A DNA stretch of 64,000 nucleotides, from assembly GCA_027946555.1 (NCBI GenBank), contig JAPEVC010000051.1, positions 56,001-120,000 on the forward strand, written 5' to 3'. Of this stretch, positions 1 to 12,226 are shown one piece after another (the stretch's first letter is position 1; every line of letters starts with the position of its first letter). The notes beneath the pieces were generated by a model. That model saw only the letters and a list, made by a program, of their open reading frames with translations. It did no database searches and was not told the DNA's origin. The position numbers were made by a program, and so were the translations under genes. The DNA is from Gnomoniopsis sp. IMI 355080 (taxonomy: Eukaryota; Ascomycota; Sordariomycetes; Diaporthales; Gnomoniaceae).

Positions 1-138
1 AGCCAGCCCCTGGATACGCTCGCGGAGCTCGATGGGGGCGGTGTATCTCCGTCGCCCGTGATTTCAGAGATGGCTGCACCGACTCCGACGACTTCGCGTT
101 CGCCTGTACCGTTCCGGCCGTATAGACCGTCGCGGTAG
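1..138 (+). CDS. 3' end of an unidentified protein (partial)
   Basis: Frame 1 is open from the window edge to a TAG at 136-138, giving about 45 residues rich in Pro, Ser and Thr that end FRPYRPSR. The stretch is GC-rich with C or G in most third positions, unlike the AT-richer DNA just after the stop, which supports it as coding. It looks like a disordered C-terminal tail. No domain is visible and the function cannot be told from this fragment. The rest of the gene lies upstream of the window. Confidence 0.6.
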   Translation, partial: SQPLDTLAELDGGGVSPSPVISEMAAPTPTTSRSPVPFRPYRPSR

Positions 139-1418
139 CAGGGTCAGTGCTGGTAGGAGGTACTATGTACTTAGTGGATGTAATATGTAATGAAGTTGTG
201 GGATGTGAGATAGGAAACAGTGTTTACTACAGACAGTTATGATGGGCTGCCAGCTGCATACAGCAAATTGATATTGCCACCATTGCAGCGTCTTTACGAG
301 GTGCACTGCCACAGTGATCATCTTGGCATCAATTGAAGTTATGTAAACTGGTGGGACTGAGCCAAGTGCCGCAGACTCACAGACCATGATGCCGACATCT
401 AACAGATGAAACGAGCTGGCCAAATACCCTTAGGAATCTTAAGTCGGGATGGAGAACAAGCTACCCGGTGAATAGTGAGACTTGATTAGACCCGGCAGCC
501 CCGGACGAACCGTTTTTGTGCTTAGGTGCCTACTAGGTAGTTGAGAGCAGGAATGTATACAATGTACGCAGTAGTACAATGCTGACAATAACAAGTGCTG
601 TGGAAAATATAGCTAAGATAACAAGTGGCATTTCTTGTGTGGTCAAGAGCAAGGGCAAGCAAGTATAAGCGATGTCATCCCATCAAACACAGCTGGGCAG
701 GTATAGCAGGGAGCTGCTGGCTTCTGGACCAGAAGCAAAGTCTGTCTGTACGGAATACCTTTGAGGCTCTGGTCTTCTAGATGCTTCGGCAATCGGGCGG
801 CTTGCCTTGTTCAGCCCCACACCAGCAGCTCTTCAGAACCCCATACCATACCTAGGAGGTACCCGCTTCGGTGGACCCTCCGAGTGGGCAGTTCCGTACA
901 GGGGTCCAGCGTCCCATCTTATCGATCGGCGTTAGTAAAAAAGTTGAAGGAGCCCCCATCCTTGGAACATTCCAGGTGGGTCATCCCGACCTCGTGCCAC
1001 TAGTGAAGTATCGCAGCCGGTCGTAGTGCTCTCTGCCTGTGCAAGAGAACACGTTGAGTTTTGATGTTTCGCCTCTCACTCAGCAGCCGCTCTTTGACGT
1101 CTTCTCGTCCATTTTTCTGTTGTGATCAGGAACCAGAGGAATTGTCAATCCTCTCCATACTCAAATGCCATTCTTTTTCTCACTTTCGGTCTTGGTGTTC
1201 TCTGGCTTCTAATCGTTTCTTCAACGATTCCCGGCACGGACCCTGTTTAGCCCCATCGGCTGGCTGCCTTTCCTGGTAATTCAGCTCTGTTCCTGAGTCC
1301 TCTCACAACGACCAACTCCACCCCTCCACCTGTTGCTTCAGCTTCAACAGCAACTCACCTTACATTCCTCAACTTCCATTCCATTTTGTACTGGACTGCA
1401 CAACTCCACTACAAAATA
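139..1418. other. Intergenic spacer, promoter side of the Ca2+-ATPase gene
   Basis: About 1.3 kb with no supported gene. Short open frames here have no recognisable domains. Two pieces resemble the recurrent intergenic CCTAGG/GTAGGTA motif (about 522-540 and 847-864). The last 150 bases before 1419 are rich in C and T with many CAAC/CTCC runs, as in fungal 5' leaders. Confidence 0.6.
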
Positions 1419-4400
1419 ATGGATAACGCTTTTGCAAGACAGACCGACCAAGTCTTGTCTACTCTAGGAGTTCAAGCTTCTACCGGTCTTACAGATGCGC
1501 AAGTAACCACCCTGCGTAAGAAGCATGGCAAGAATGGTAGGCCGCATCCTGTTTGCTTCACCCGCACATGGTCAACACACTGACGCATGCTATTTGAAGC
1601 CATTCCGGAAGAGCCTCCTACTCCCATTTGGGAGCTGATTCTCGAGCAATTCAAAGATCAACTCGTCCTGATCCTCCTTGGCTCCGCCGCCGTCTCCTTC
1701 GTCTTGGCTCTGTTCGAGGAAGAGGGTGGCTGGAGCGCATTCGTCGACCCTGCTGTTGTAGGTTCAACCAATCCGCGCAATCACGCTATTTGCATGCAAC
1801 AAGAGCTGACCCATCTATTCTCCAGATTCTGACCATCCTGATCCTCAATGCTGTCGTTGGCGTCTCCCAAGAGAGCAGCGCTGAAAGCGCCATCGCCGCA
1901 CTTCAAGAGTACTCCGCCAACGAGGCCAACGTGGTCCGGAACGATGGACACGTCTCAAGAGTCAAGGCTGAAGATTTGGTACCTGGTGACATCATCTCGG
2001 TGGCTGTAGGTGACCGCATTCCCGCCGATTGCCGTCTGGTTTCCGTGGAAAGCAACAGCTTCGCTGTCGACCAGGCCATCCTGACAGGCGAGAGCGAGAG
2101 TGTCGGCAAGGACCCGCTAGCCGTTGTCAAGGACGAAAAGTGCGTGCTCCAGGACCAGGTCAACATGCTCTTCTCCGGAACCACTGTCGTCACTGGACGG
2201 GCAAAGGCTGTCGTTGTCCTCACCGGCGCAGACACCGCTATTGGTGACATCCACGAGAGCATCACAGCTCAGATCTCCGAGCCCACGCCCCTGAAGCAGA
2301 AGTTGAATGACTTTGGTGACAGCCTCGCCAAGGTCATCACCGTCATCTGCATCGCCGTCTGGCTCATCAACATTCCCAACTTCAATGACCCCAGTCACGG
2401 CTCTTGGGCCAAGGGTGCCATCTACTACCTCAAGATCGCCGTCTCTCTTGGTGTCGCCGCCATTCCCGAGGGTCTGGCCGTTGTCATCACGACCTGTCTG
2501 GCCCTCGGAACTCGCAAGATGGCAGCAAAAAACGCTGTTGTTCGCAGTCTGCCTTCTGTTGAGACTCTGGGCAGCTGCAGTGTGGTTTGCTCCGACAAGA
2601 CCGGTACTCTGACAACCAACCAAATGAGCGTCAACAAGATTGTCTATCTCAGCGAGAGCGGTACAGGCCTCGAGGAAATCGATGTCAAAGGATCCACTTT
2701 TGAGCCCAAGGGCGATGTTCTCTTCAAGGGACAAGTTGTCTCGGATCTTCCGCAGAAGTCAGCCACCGTTCGCCAAATCACCGAGATCGCCGCACTTTGT
2801 AACGATGCCATGTTGGCTTATGACTCCAAGGCTGGTTACACCAACGTCGGCGAACCCACCGAGGGAGCACTCCGAACTCTGGCCGAGAAGATTGGCCCTT
2901 GCGCACCCAGCACCGCTGCAGATGAAGACCGTTGCCACTACGCAAGCGCCTGGTACGAAAAGCAGTACAAACGCCTGGCTACCTATGAATTTTCGCGAGA
3001 CCGCAAGAGCATGTCCGTCTTGGTTCAGAACGGTGCACAGCAGAAGCTCCTCGTCAAGGGTGCCCCGGAGTCCATCGTAGAGCGCTGTACCAGTGTTCTG
3101 CTTGGCGCAAACGGCAAGAAGGTCCAGATGAGCGGAAAGCTGTCGGAGCTCCTCATGCGTGAGGTTATGGACTACGGAAACCAAGGTTTGCGCGTGATTG
3201 CGCTCGCAAGTCTGGAGGATGTTCAAGACAACAAGCTGCTGAAATCGGCCAAGTCCACCGCAGATTACGCTAAAATCGAGCAGAACCTGACCCTGATCGG
3301 TCTTGTTGCTATGCTGGACCCCCCTCGCCCTGAGGTCCCCACCGCTATCGCCAAATGTAAGGAGGCCGGTATCCGGGTCATTGTTATCACTGGAGACAAC
3401 CGCAACACCGCTGAGACAATCTGCCGACAAATTGGGGTCTTTGGACAGTCCGAGGACCTCAAAGGGAAGAGCTTCACTGGTCGGGAGTTTGATAACCTGA
3501 GCCCCTCAGAACAACTCGAAGCCGCAAGAACTGCCTCTCTTTTCTCTCGTGTTGAGCCGACTCATAAAGTCAAATTGGTTGAACTTCTCCAGTCACTTGG
3601 AGAGGTTGTTGCTATGACTGGTGATGGTGTCAACGACGCCCCCGCGCTGAAAAAGGCTGATATTGGTGTCGCTATGGGCTCAGGTACCGATGTTTCGAAA
3701 CTGGCCGCCGATATGGTTCTTGTTGACAACAACTTCGCGACGATTGAGGTTGCCATCGAGGAAGGCCGCTCTATTTACAATAACACGCAGCAATTCATCC
3801 GGTACCTCATCTCGTCCAATATTGGCGAGGTGGTGTCCATTTTCCTGACTGCGGCCCTTGGCATGCCCGAGGCTCTCATTCCTGTTCAGCTTCTTTGGGT
3901 CAACCTAGTCACCGACGGTCTACCTGCTACCGCTCTGTCTTTCAACCCAGCTGACCACGATGTCATGCGTCGCCAGCCTCGCAAGCGTGACGAGAAACTC
4001 ATTGGAGGCTGGCTGTTCTTCCGCTATCTGGTCATCGGCACCTATGTTGGTCTTGCCACGGTTGCCGGGTACGCTTGGTGGTTTATGTACTACTCCGCTG
4101 GCCCGCAGATCACGTTCTCTCAGCTGCGTCACTTCCACCGCTGCTCCGCAGACTTCCCGGAGATAGGCTGCCAGATGTTCTCGAATGACAGCGCCAAATC
4201 CGCATCGACTGTGTCGCTTTCCATTCTGGTCGTTATTGAGATGCTCAACGCTATGAACGCACTGTCGTCCAGCGAGTCCCTGTTGACTCTGCCTCTATGG
4301 GATAACATGATGCTGGTGTATGCCATTGCTCTGTCCATGGCACTGCACTTCGCTCTCTTGTACACACCCTTCCTGCAGACGCTGTTCTCGATTCTGCCTA

Positions 4401-4621
4401 TGAACGTGACGGAGTGGAAAGCGGTGTTCTTTATCAGCGCACCCGTGATGTAAGTACTCTTCCCCGCAACCCTACCCAGAAACATCGTAATCCTTGCGTA
4501 GACAAGGCACTAACAACATTTCAGCCTCATCGATGAGATCTTGAAGGCCATTGAGAGGGCATTCTTCATGCAAAAGACAACAGAGGTTTCTTCTTCGCAG
4601 AAAGCCAAGAAGCTGCAATAG
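1419..4621 (+). CDS. Sarco/endoplasmic reticulum-type Ca2+-transporting P-type ATPase (SERCA)
   Basis: Four exons: 1419-1536, 1600-1757, 1826-4449 and 4525-4621, giving 998 residues, the usual SERCA length. The protein pumps Ca2+ into an internal membrane store using ATP through a phospho-aspartate intermediate. The sequence starts MDNAF and carries the N-terminal cation-ATPase segment, the actuator motif TGES, the M4 ion-site motif IPEGL, the phosphorylation motif DKTGT with Asp near residue 349, the hinge motif TGDGVNDAP and C-terminal membrane helices. The last intron falls inside the final helix region and restores VILIDEILK. Introns 1 and 2 are short, 63 and 68 bases. Its 3' end faces the proteasome gene. 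The SERCA class (IIA) is well supported by the N-terminus and overall order; a Golgi PMR1-type pump is less likely. Confidence 0.95.
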
Positions 4622-5167
4622 ACGGCGCTGGGACGGGTTGGAATTTTTTTCATCGGCGTCCGCGTACCAAGGCATAGATAGGCGAGTATGTACGTTCGAA
4701 TGGACATGTACAATAGTTTAGAGATTACAGGACCCAACAGACAGTCACCTGCCTTGCAAAGATCAGTCCGGCAGCATCGCCTAGACAAGTAGTCATTTTA
4801 TAGCCTATCGGCAGGACAATCAATCGTAACTCAAATGCCATCGGAGTGAAATGGGGTGAAATTGTGTTCCACCTTGTCTAAGTACTCTAACCTAGCGGCT
4901 GGCCTGCTTGCACGCCTGCAAATTCAAGGGTGCCTACTTGGAATGAAGACTGGCTCCGAGTCATCGTAGATAATATGGTGTCTGGCTTATGTGGTCATGT
5001 TAAGCCAATAGTTGTTCGTGATGTGTCTAGTCGTACAATGCAGAAGAAAGGTCGTAGCTGCCCGACTATTGCCTTCACTAGTCAAGGCAGCAATGTCTCA
5101 TAGACTCACTCCTCTGCGCTCCGCTTTCCCGCAGTTCTCTCTTTTTCCCAGCAATTACCCAGTCCGC
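4622..5167. other. Convergent 3' intergenic region
   Basis: 546 bases between the convergent ends of the Ca2+-ATPase and proteasome genes. I see no gene or RNA here; both 3' UTRs are expected to lie in it. Confidence 0.6.
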
Positions 5168-5978
5168 TTAATCTTGGCGGCCCTTGAGCAGCCTCTTCGT
5201 CACCTTGTCCTTCTCAATAATGTAGACGTGCGCACCCCAACCGGACAGGGCATCTCGGTCGACAGCGTTCAGCAGGGACTGGGAGATGGTCTCGAAGAGC
5301 TCGTCGGGTCCCTGCGAGAAGTCACGCGTTAGCAATCATATCACCAAATGGAATCACCACTGATGCCGATGGAAGACATACCAGATCCGGCTCCCACAGA
5401 CTCTCACACATGCCAAACAGTTGTTCGGTCGCCGTGCCACTGACAATGAAGTCCTTGGCAAAGTCGATGCACCCAATACTGTCAAAGCCGCAGATGAACG
5501 GTTTTCCCGTCTTGGGCTCCAACCCAGCCACTACGGGGCTCACAAAGTAAGGGCCGAAGCGCTTTTCATACAGAGTCGACGAGACAAGGTTGGCAAAGGT
5601 GGTGGGCGCAATCTCGCGCTCTTCGCGCAGGCGGTACATGTTCACTTTGTAGCGGAACAGGTCGGAGACGGTCGAAACGTCGGTGGCGAGGCCGGTCAGG
5701 CCCAGATGCACGGTCTGACCGTACGAGAAGATCTTGGGGAAGTTATTGGAAACGGTCAGGGCTTGGAGGCCAAGTCGAAGGTCGCAGGCGATGGCGACGC
5801 AGTCTTTGCCCACCATGGCTACGCAGGCGCCACCGTCTAGAGACTGGTTAGTATCGTGGGAAATGGGCGGGTTGGGAGTAGGCGAAGAAGGGCCGTACTT
5901 ATTGAGAAGGGCGAAGACTGGCGCATGGTTAGCTACGTGAGGTTACGCCGCGGTGTTCGGGGGAATGGGACTCACCAT
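5168..5978 (-). CDS. PUP3: 20S proteasome subunit beta-3 (Pup3-like)
   Basis: Four exons on the minus strand: 5976-5978, 5899-5917, 5382-5836 and 5168-5311, giving 206 residues (yeast Pup3 has 205). The first coding exon is only the ATG and the second is 19 bases; together they give MSSPFSIN, joined to GGACVAMVGKDCVAIACD, which is typical of beta-3. This subunit forms part of the beta ring of the 20S core and is non-catalytic: there is no propeptide ending in a Gly-Thr active site. The C-terminus ends LLKGRQD. The start is chosen because it alone restores the conserved N-terminus with good GT-AG sites at every junction. An internal ATG at 5814-5816 opens a longer unspliced frame but would drop the first strand. 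The gene is divergent from the UBX-domain gene, 642 bases away. Confidence 0.93.
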
Positions 5979-6620
5979 GTTGGCGGTAGTGTTCTGGAAT
6001 TGGCGAGACCTAGGGGTGTATGAGCCTTGGATGAAAGTTTCGCAACGTCTCGTCTGTGTTGCGGAGGTTGATCGGGTTCGCGAGGTTGGCTGGGCTTGAA
6101 TTTGGTGTTGGCGTTTGCAATGGAGTTGCGCTTTAGGAGCTGGCCCAGGTAGCAGTAGCTGACGTTGGCGAGGCTCAAGCTCGCGTTCCGGCTAGCAGGG
6201 ATGGGTGGAGGACCCCTGTTACGGTTTCCCCACTGCAATGGCAAGAGTGCCTGCGACACACCTGCAGTGACCTCACTCAAGGCTGCCGAGGACTGTCGTA
6301 GCTTCGAGAACAGCTTACCCGCCAACACAATTCACTCTCTTGTACGCCACGTCGCCTGCTTTAATGATCTGACCGAGTTTCTGTGTTTTTCCAATAGAGA
6401 CAACTGTCGCGCATCCTCGTTCTGTTGCTGATTCAACTTGGAAGACTTGTGTATTACCTATTGCTGATATACCCCCGCGATTGTCGATTGGAGGGGCACT
6501 GGACCACTCAACAAAGCACTCAGCATCGGTCGCGACGGGCTTTCACAACTGGCCCAGAAGTACTCACGAGGGGGAGCACTGGAGTTCGAGACAAGGCGTC
6601 CCACCCACCAGATCGCCACG
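5979..6620. promoter_or_regulatory. Shared promoter region of divergent PUP3 and UBX-domain genes
   Basis: 642 bases between two divergent start codons, so it should hold both promoters. I found no exact yeast-type proteasome control element (GGTGGCAAA). No individual element can be assigned with confidence. Confidence 0.45.
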
Positions 6621-8234
6621 ATGTCTACATCATCACTGACCGTCATCGCGCCCGATGCCAAACGGGCAACCGTCAAGGTCAATTCTAGCACTCCTATGTT
6701 CAAGGTACGGGAGGAAGCTTGTAGCAAGCTCAAGTTGGACCCCCAGAGATACTCTTTGAAGTGAGTTTGGCGATTCAAAGACATATCCAAGTCGATTCGC
6801 AAGCTAATCACATCCATTCCCAGACACGCGAAGCACGGCCTGATCCATCTCAATGAACAATTTCAATTTTACAATGGCAAGCTGGTTGCTGGAGCCAAAC
6901 TCGAGCTGGTCGTCAAGTCAAAAACTACTTCCGTCGTCAACATTGCGCTACGGCTTCCCGAATCCGAAGCGAAGGATATACCGGGCGGGCGACTTACCGA
7001 CAAATTCAGGACCGACACAACGCTATGGAAGATGTTGCGACATTTCGAAGCGAAGGGCGGGCCCTCTGGCAAGACGTTGAATTTCACTGACCGAGGTGTG
7101 CCCCAGACCAGCAACGGAACGCAAGCGGGTAGTGGCCAGCTGTATTACGAGATGCCGGTGCTGAGGATTATGACAAGGGAAATTTCGACGTTGGCGGATT
7201 TCCAAAAGACCTTGTCGCAGGTGGACCTAGACGCGGGAAGCCACATGATCCAGCTTTCTTTTAGGTCCACGGAACAGACATTGGGAGATGCCATGAACGA
7301 GATATCACAATTCTTCAAGGACGAGGACGATGTTCAGAGGGAGGCTAGTAAACCTGCTCCCGCACCGGAAGAATCAGTAGCCGCCACTGAGCCATCGACA
7401 TCCATGGACAAAATGGAGATCGAGGCGAGTCAACCGCAAGACTCGGAGAAGCCAATCGAAGAGGAAGTCAACCAAGACACACCGACTACACAGGCCGCAG
7501 AGGGTGCAGGAGATACTATGGATATTGATGAAACTGCTACATCACCTCGCGATGTGCTCAATCCCGTCGGCATTTTCTCTGCACCCGCCAACGCCACTCC
7601 TATTGCAGCCTCGATCGACCTTCCTGACCACTACTATACACCCACTATCGCACACGCTCAAGCGCATCAACAGAAACTCCAAGAGAGCGCCGTGAACAAG
7701 CGTCTAAAATCAGACGCCGAAATCGCGGCCGAAGCCCGAGCCGAAGAGGCCAAAATTGCAGCCGTCAAGACAGTCACTATCAAGGTGCGCTTTCCCGACC
7801 AGACTTCAGCGCACTGGAGATTTGGTCCCGACGATACTGGTGCAACGCTGTACAAGGCCGTACGTAGCGTAATGGCCAACGACTCTGCGCCCTTCAAGCT
7901 GGTGTTGCCTGGCCCTCCAACTGTCTCCAGCCATATCAAGGACGAGGCGGGCGCCCAGCATACCCTCATTAAAGGCTATCGTTTGTCGGGATCTGTGCTT
8001 CTCAACTTGGCGTGGGATGATCGGGTTACCCAAGACATCAAAAAATCGTCGTTCTTGAAGCCCGAGCTTGCCAGTCAGGCCACCAAGGTTGAGGTGCCTG
8101 ACATTCCCGTCGTAGATGAGGCCGAGCCAAGCCTAGCTCAGGCCGCCCCGCCAAAGCCACAGAATTCAGGCGAAAGCAGTGGCTCTGCAAAGAAGATGCC
8201 TAAGTGGCTGAAGGGTTTGGGCGGGAAAAAATAG
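6621..8234 (+). CDS. UBX-domain protein of the TUG/ASPL/Ubx4 type
   Basis: Two exons, 6621-6760 and 6824-8234, give 516 residues. The N-terminus (about residues 8-75) matches the ubiquitin-like TUG domain: it begins with a beta hairpin followed by KVREEACSKL and reads QFQFYNGKLV across the second exon. A middle ubiquitin-like region follows, then an acidic linker rich in Glu, Pro and Ser. A UBX domain lies at about residues 360-440, with the strand VTIKVRFPDQTSAHWRF. The tail is basic and ends KWLKGLGGKK. Proteins of this type bind the AAA-ATPase Cdc48/p97 through the UBX domain and act as adaptors in ubiquitin-linked processes. That role is inferred from the family. The intron is 63 bases and splits a Lys codon. 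Confidence 0.85.
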
Positions 8235-8831
8235 ACTTGAGGTTTCCCTACCAACCAGAGGGGGGAAGTGGTTCACCTCAGTTCACCAACAGCAACGGCG
8301 TTACATAAAGAAAGATTCGTAGCTAGCATTATTGAGGCGGGCTTCTTGAGACTTTTGCAAAGCGACAAGGCTCTTAAAAGTAGAGGATATGGGTGGAGGG
8401 GGTGTCGTGAGATGTGCTCACTATTCTCGAGGTATAGGCCAGAGAAAGGTTGTTTGCGATGTGGGTCATGGGAACATTGGTTTCTAGCATTGTGTTCACG
8501 CGCGAGGCGTTCCGGAGAAAGTAGATAGCATGACACAAGTACGTCATATGCAGTAAAGAGTACAAATCTCCCTGAAGGATGGTATCATTCGGCGTCCCAA
8601 TTTTGGCTTGTCATTTGCGCAAAGCTATGGATGACTTTCCCAGGCCTGGCTGCGTCTCAGCAGCCTTGTATGTACCTGTATCAGGTTCGTGATCTGGTCA
8701 TTGTAATTTCGTTCCCAAACCACCATGATGATTGATGAATGTCGGACCCTGAGCATGAGCCCCAGAGGCTTGTCGCATTTTCCCAAACAGATCCGTAAAG
8801 CTTTTATATCAACTCGATGGACGGAAGTTGT
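8235..8831. other. Convergent 3' intergenic region
   Basis: 597 bases between the convergent ends of the UBX-domain gene and the eL36 gene. Open frames here on both strands lack domains. Nothing else seen. Confidence 0.6.
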
Positions 8832-9444
8832 TTAGTGACCGGCACGGCGAGACTCGGCGATGACGCCCTGGAGCTCATCGACCTTCTTCTTGGCACGACC
8901 GAAGGTACCGAGCTGTATATGCTGAATTAGTATACAAACTCGAGATGTATTGGTGGGAAAAGTTCGTACCCTCTTCTTTGCGAGCTTACGGGCACGCTTG
9001 TCCTTGGAGTTACGGAGCAACTCGATAACACGCTTCTCATAGGGAGCGAGGCTGTTGGTTCGATATGGTCAGCATCATTACTTTCAGGCGACACACGTCG
9101 CATCGAGTGGCAAGCAGTCTGAAGAATGGGGGAGGGGATTAAAAAAACTTACCCAGCGACCTCCTTGACGATGTCCCTGACGAAAGCAGTGCGCTTGCTC
9201 AGGTGGCCCTTGGTGCGCGAGACACGGGGCTTGACAACGCGAGGGGTAGTCTTCTATATGTCCACAAAAACCAGGTCGAAAAGTCAGCCGAATGTCCATC
9301 GTCTGCCAAAGATTTGTTCCCCCGAAGGAGGGAAGCGAGCAGAGATCCTCCACGAGGTGAGACGGGGCTGGTGCAATTTCAACGTACGTGGCCCTTGTTG
9401 ATGCCGACAATCAGGCCCGAACGGGCGGGTGCTTCCTTTGCCAT
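8832..9444 (-). CDS. RPL36: 60S ribosomal protein eL36
   Basis: Four exons on the minus strand: 9388-9444, 9153-9253, 8970-9051 and 8832-8912, giving 106 residues. The protein begins MAKEAPARSGLIVGINKGH and continues with TPRVVKPRVSRTKG, VRDIVKEVAGLAPYE, ELLRNSKDKRARKLAKKR and ends LQGVIAESRRAGH, a close match to eL36 through its length. It is a small basic protein of the large ribosomal subunit. All junctions are GT-AG and keep frame (phases 0, 2, 0). Several introns in a small ribosomal protein gene are usual in filamentous fungi. A CT-rich leader with the start context TCAAAATGGC precedes the ATG. Confidence 0.95.
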
Positions 9445-11674
9445 TTTGACGATGGGCTTTGGTCGACAGGAAGGGGGGTGGTTGTTGTCGAGAGAAGAGG
9501 TTTCGATAGTGCAGGGCTAGAGTTTGCAGGAAAAATGGTTCGAGATCTGGTGGATCTGTGTTCTGAGCACGAGCTCCTATTGGAGGACGCGGGAAATCAA
9601 ATGACCGAAATCCGTCCGTCCATTTGCTTAGGTAAGTAATGACTAGCTGGGGTTCAGCTCGCTTGAGGAATTCCTGGAGGTCGACAGCACGAATCACCAC
9701 CATGCGTTCTATTCGCGATCTGTTGCACTTCGATGAACCATCTAAATGAACAAGGACGGTCTGGGATCGTCTTTCAGCTCATCTATCGTACAGCCAGTTG
9801 ATATTTCCTGCCCTCGATTTCCTGCATCAGATGACTTACTTATAAGGTGCTTTGAGGCCCGATTGGGTCTATAGAACCTCCACTGCCCTACTATATTTGC
9901 TGTTTGTCTGTATTCGCAACTATGAACACAATATAGGAATGCATCTGCTTTCAAGCGTTCTCCATAGTCTCAAGTCAACCCCAAATTCAACCCGACTCAA
10001 ACATGAGGATGGTTTGGGGCCCTAAATCCTCAACTACGACTTTATTCAATGCCTAAGTAGGTACTTACCTGGTTCCCTACATAGTAGGTAGGCAAGAGGC
10101 TGGTACTAAGCAGTTCCGCGCCTTGATCGCGAACGGCCAACATAATACCTGGGTGGGCATGGGCATGGTGGATACTCAACCACGCATGCGATACCGTGAC
10201 AAAGCCCAATCTGCCCAAGCACGTCCAGCGTCATACCCTGACAACCTGATTGCACAAAGTGGAATGTCTTTATGTCACAGAGAGCGTTACAATATGCAAT
10301 CCGTCAAGCCTCAGCCGCGATTGAAATTGAACAGGAGGAAGGCTGACTTGGCTGAGTCAATGAAATCTTCAAGATGTTTCAGCAACAAACATAAACAAAG
10401 AGAGCATGCCGGCTTGGCAGGCATTGCCATGACGTGCATTCACATTCGGATCGTCGGTCCTTCGTCATTTTCGAAGGTTGGCAGTGCAGAGACGGAGGGC
10501 TGGCAGGCTGATAGATCGTGGAGACATGGAAAGGAGGCCTGCTGCGAATGCGGACCTCGTCCGTAATGGAGATCATTTTCTGTTTACGTGACCGTCCGAG
10601 CTTGCCCCCTGCGAATGTAAAATGCTTGGATGGCAAGCGTTGTCCGACAATTAACAATTCATACTTAAGACTTCGGCACACTGACGGGCATACGAGGGTG
10701 CCACGACATGTTGTGCAGCGTGGAGCCGCCGAAAAGCTGCATTGGGATACAAACCTAGGTATGTACCTAAGTAGGTACCTATTTTCTCCGTCCCTGCGCC
10801 GGCCTACATACCGTGAGGTGCTGCTGCGTCCCATCGTTTCGGGCTTATCCTCTTGTTTTCGAAGGGTATATACAGCAAGAGCCTGTGCGCTCCCGATTTC
10901 TTTGGGTCTGAGCAATGCCGAACAAACAATGTGCATTGCAGACCAATCACTCGCCCTCCGAGTTTCGATCCGACCCTAACGGGTCAGGCGAGCCTGGAGA
11001 TGCATACCAGCGCCCACTTCACGGGACCATCAGTCACACCAGCTCAAACAATCGCTTTTGAGACCCTTGAGCGACAGTAGCCTCGTTGTCTTTGCTCGGC
11101 TGAGTAGTTTCACACAGCATCGTTCATCCAAACGAGGAATCCTTCCAGAGACTCAATTCCTGCTCCTGCGTCATGGCAACCAATCGCAGATTCCAATGAC
11201 ATACATAGTGTGTGTATGGGTTGCTTCACTGGTCCTGACTTGCCGACTGGTACCTAAAAAGCCGCCATCAAAGAACATGCATAAATCAACTAGGATGGGA
11301 GATCTGCATTGCCAGATCTGGCATTGGTAGGAAGGGATAAAGGGATCTGCAAGGAACAGATGGGGGCCCCGGTGCAGGTCCTTGGCTGCGTGGTTGGGAA
11401 GTCCCCGTCTTGCAACTAAAATGGTCCCAGGGGTAACATCCAATGTTCAACGGGTATAAGCTTCCTTCAAGGTAGCCTGTTTCTTGTTTTGTTCTGTTCT
11501 GTTTCTGGTTGCTCGTCTGTCTTACTGAACAAATTGATACTTGCTTGTCTGCCTCCTTATCCTCCAGATATATTTGTCCGTCTTTACCGAGCCCTCTCAT
11601 ACCCGGCGTCACCAGTCGACTCCGCCCGTCACCACTCAAGTCACCACTCGGTCGCTACCACACCACCATTCAAA
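9445..11674. other. 2.2 kb intergenic region
   Basis: No supported gene in 2.2 kb. The longest open frames (for example 10379-10936 on the minus strand and 10518-10979 on the plus strand) overlap each other and have no domain or coding-like composition. Clusters of the CCTAGG/GTAGGTA motif occur near 10051-10092 and 10752-10780. A CT-rich leader lies just before 11675. Confidence 0.55.
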
Positions 11675-12226
11675 ATGAGGACGGCTTCGGTAATGGCCTG
11701 CATCGCCGCCCCTTTGGCCGCTGCTGTGACGATTCCTCGGGCAGCTGATGCCACGGCAGAGTGCTATCCAAGCGACTATGTCCTGACGGACTTCAGTGCC
11801 TCCGGCGAAGCCACCAACAGCACCACATACAACATCACCGCGCTGTCCTTCAGCTTTGAGGACTCCGATACAGGCCTCTCATCGACCTGCGGCTTCAACT
11901 CCACATCAACAAACCTCTCTCCAGGGGGCGCATACGCCAACTACGCATGCGAAAGTCCTCTGCTCACGTTCTCATGGGGCAAGGTTTACGACAGTGAGGA
12001 TTATCTACTGGGCGTGAGCGAGACGGTTTGCAAGTAAGTCTGCAGTACGCTAGCGATTTTAAGCCGGAAAAAACTTTCTAACCCATGGAGTAGCTCTACG
12101 GCCACAACGGCGGGATCCTTTGTCCCAAACCTCACATGCCAGGACTGCTCCGATGGGGTGGACTGCTCGCTTAACTCAACCACACAGTCGGTCAAGTTCT
12201 CGTCATGGGACCCCATTACTGGCTAG
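11675..12226 (+). CDS. Small secreted cysteine-containing protein, unknown function
   Basis: Two exons, 11675-12033 and 12094-12226, give 163 residues. The N-terminus is a clear signal peptide: MRTASVMACIAAPLAAAVTI, then a possible dibasic-like cleavage region (PRAAD). The mature part is rich in Ser, Thr and Asn with many N-glycosylation sequons (NST, NIT, NSTS and NLT types) and about seven Cys. The strand-like order and spacing (YVLTDFS..., LSFSFED, YACESPLLTFSW, CQDCSDGVDC) loosely recall the Alt a 1 beta-barrel family of secreted fungal proteins, but this is a weak visual resemblance only. It should be exported to the wall or medium. The intron is 60 bases and splits an Asn codon. It lies 0.8 kb upstream of a secreted lipase in the same orientation. 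Confidence 0.75.

Noticed and set aside
2117..3430. Long minus-strand open frames (2117-2734 and 2759-3430) opposite the Ca2+-ATPase
   Set aside because: They mirror a strongly conserved plus-strand coding sequence and show no domain of their own; such frames arise from codon bias.
10379..10979. Overlapping frames of 185 (minus) and 153 (plus) residues
   Set aside because: They oppose each other, contain motif repeats and have no recognisable feature.
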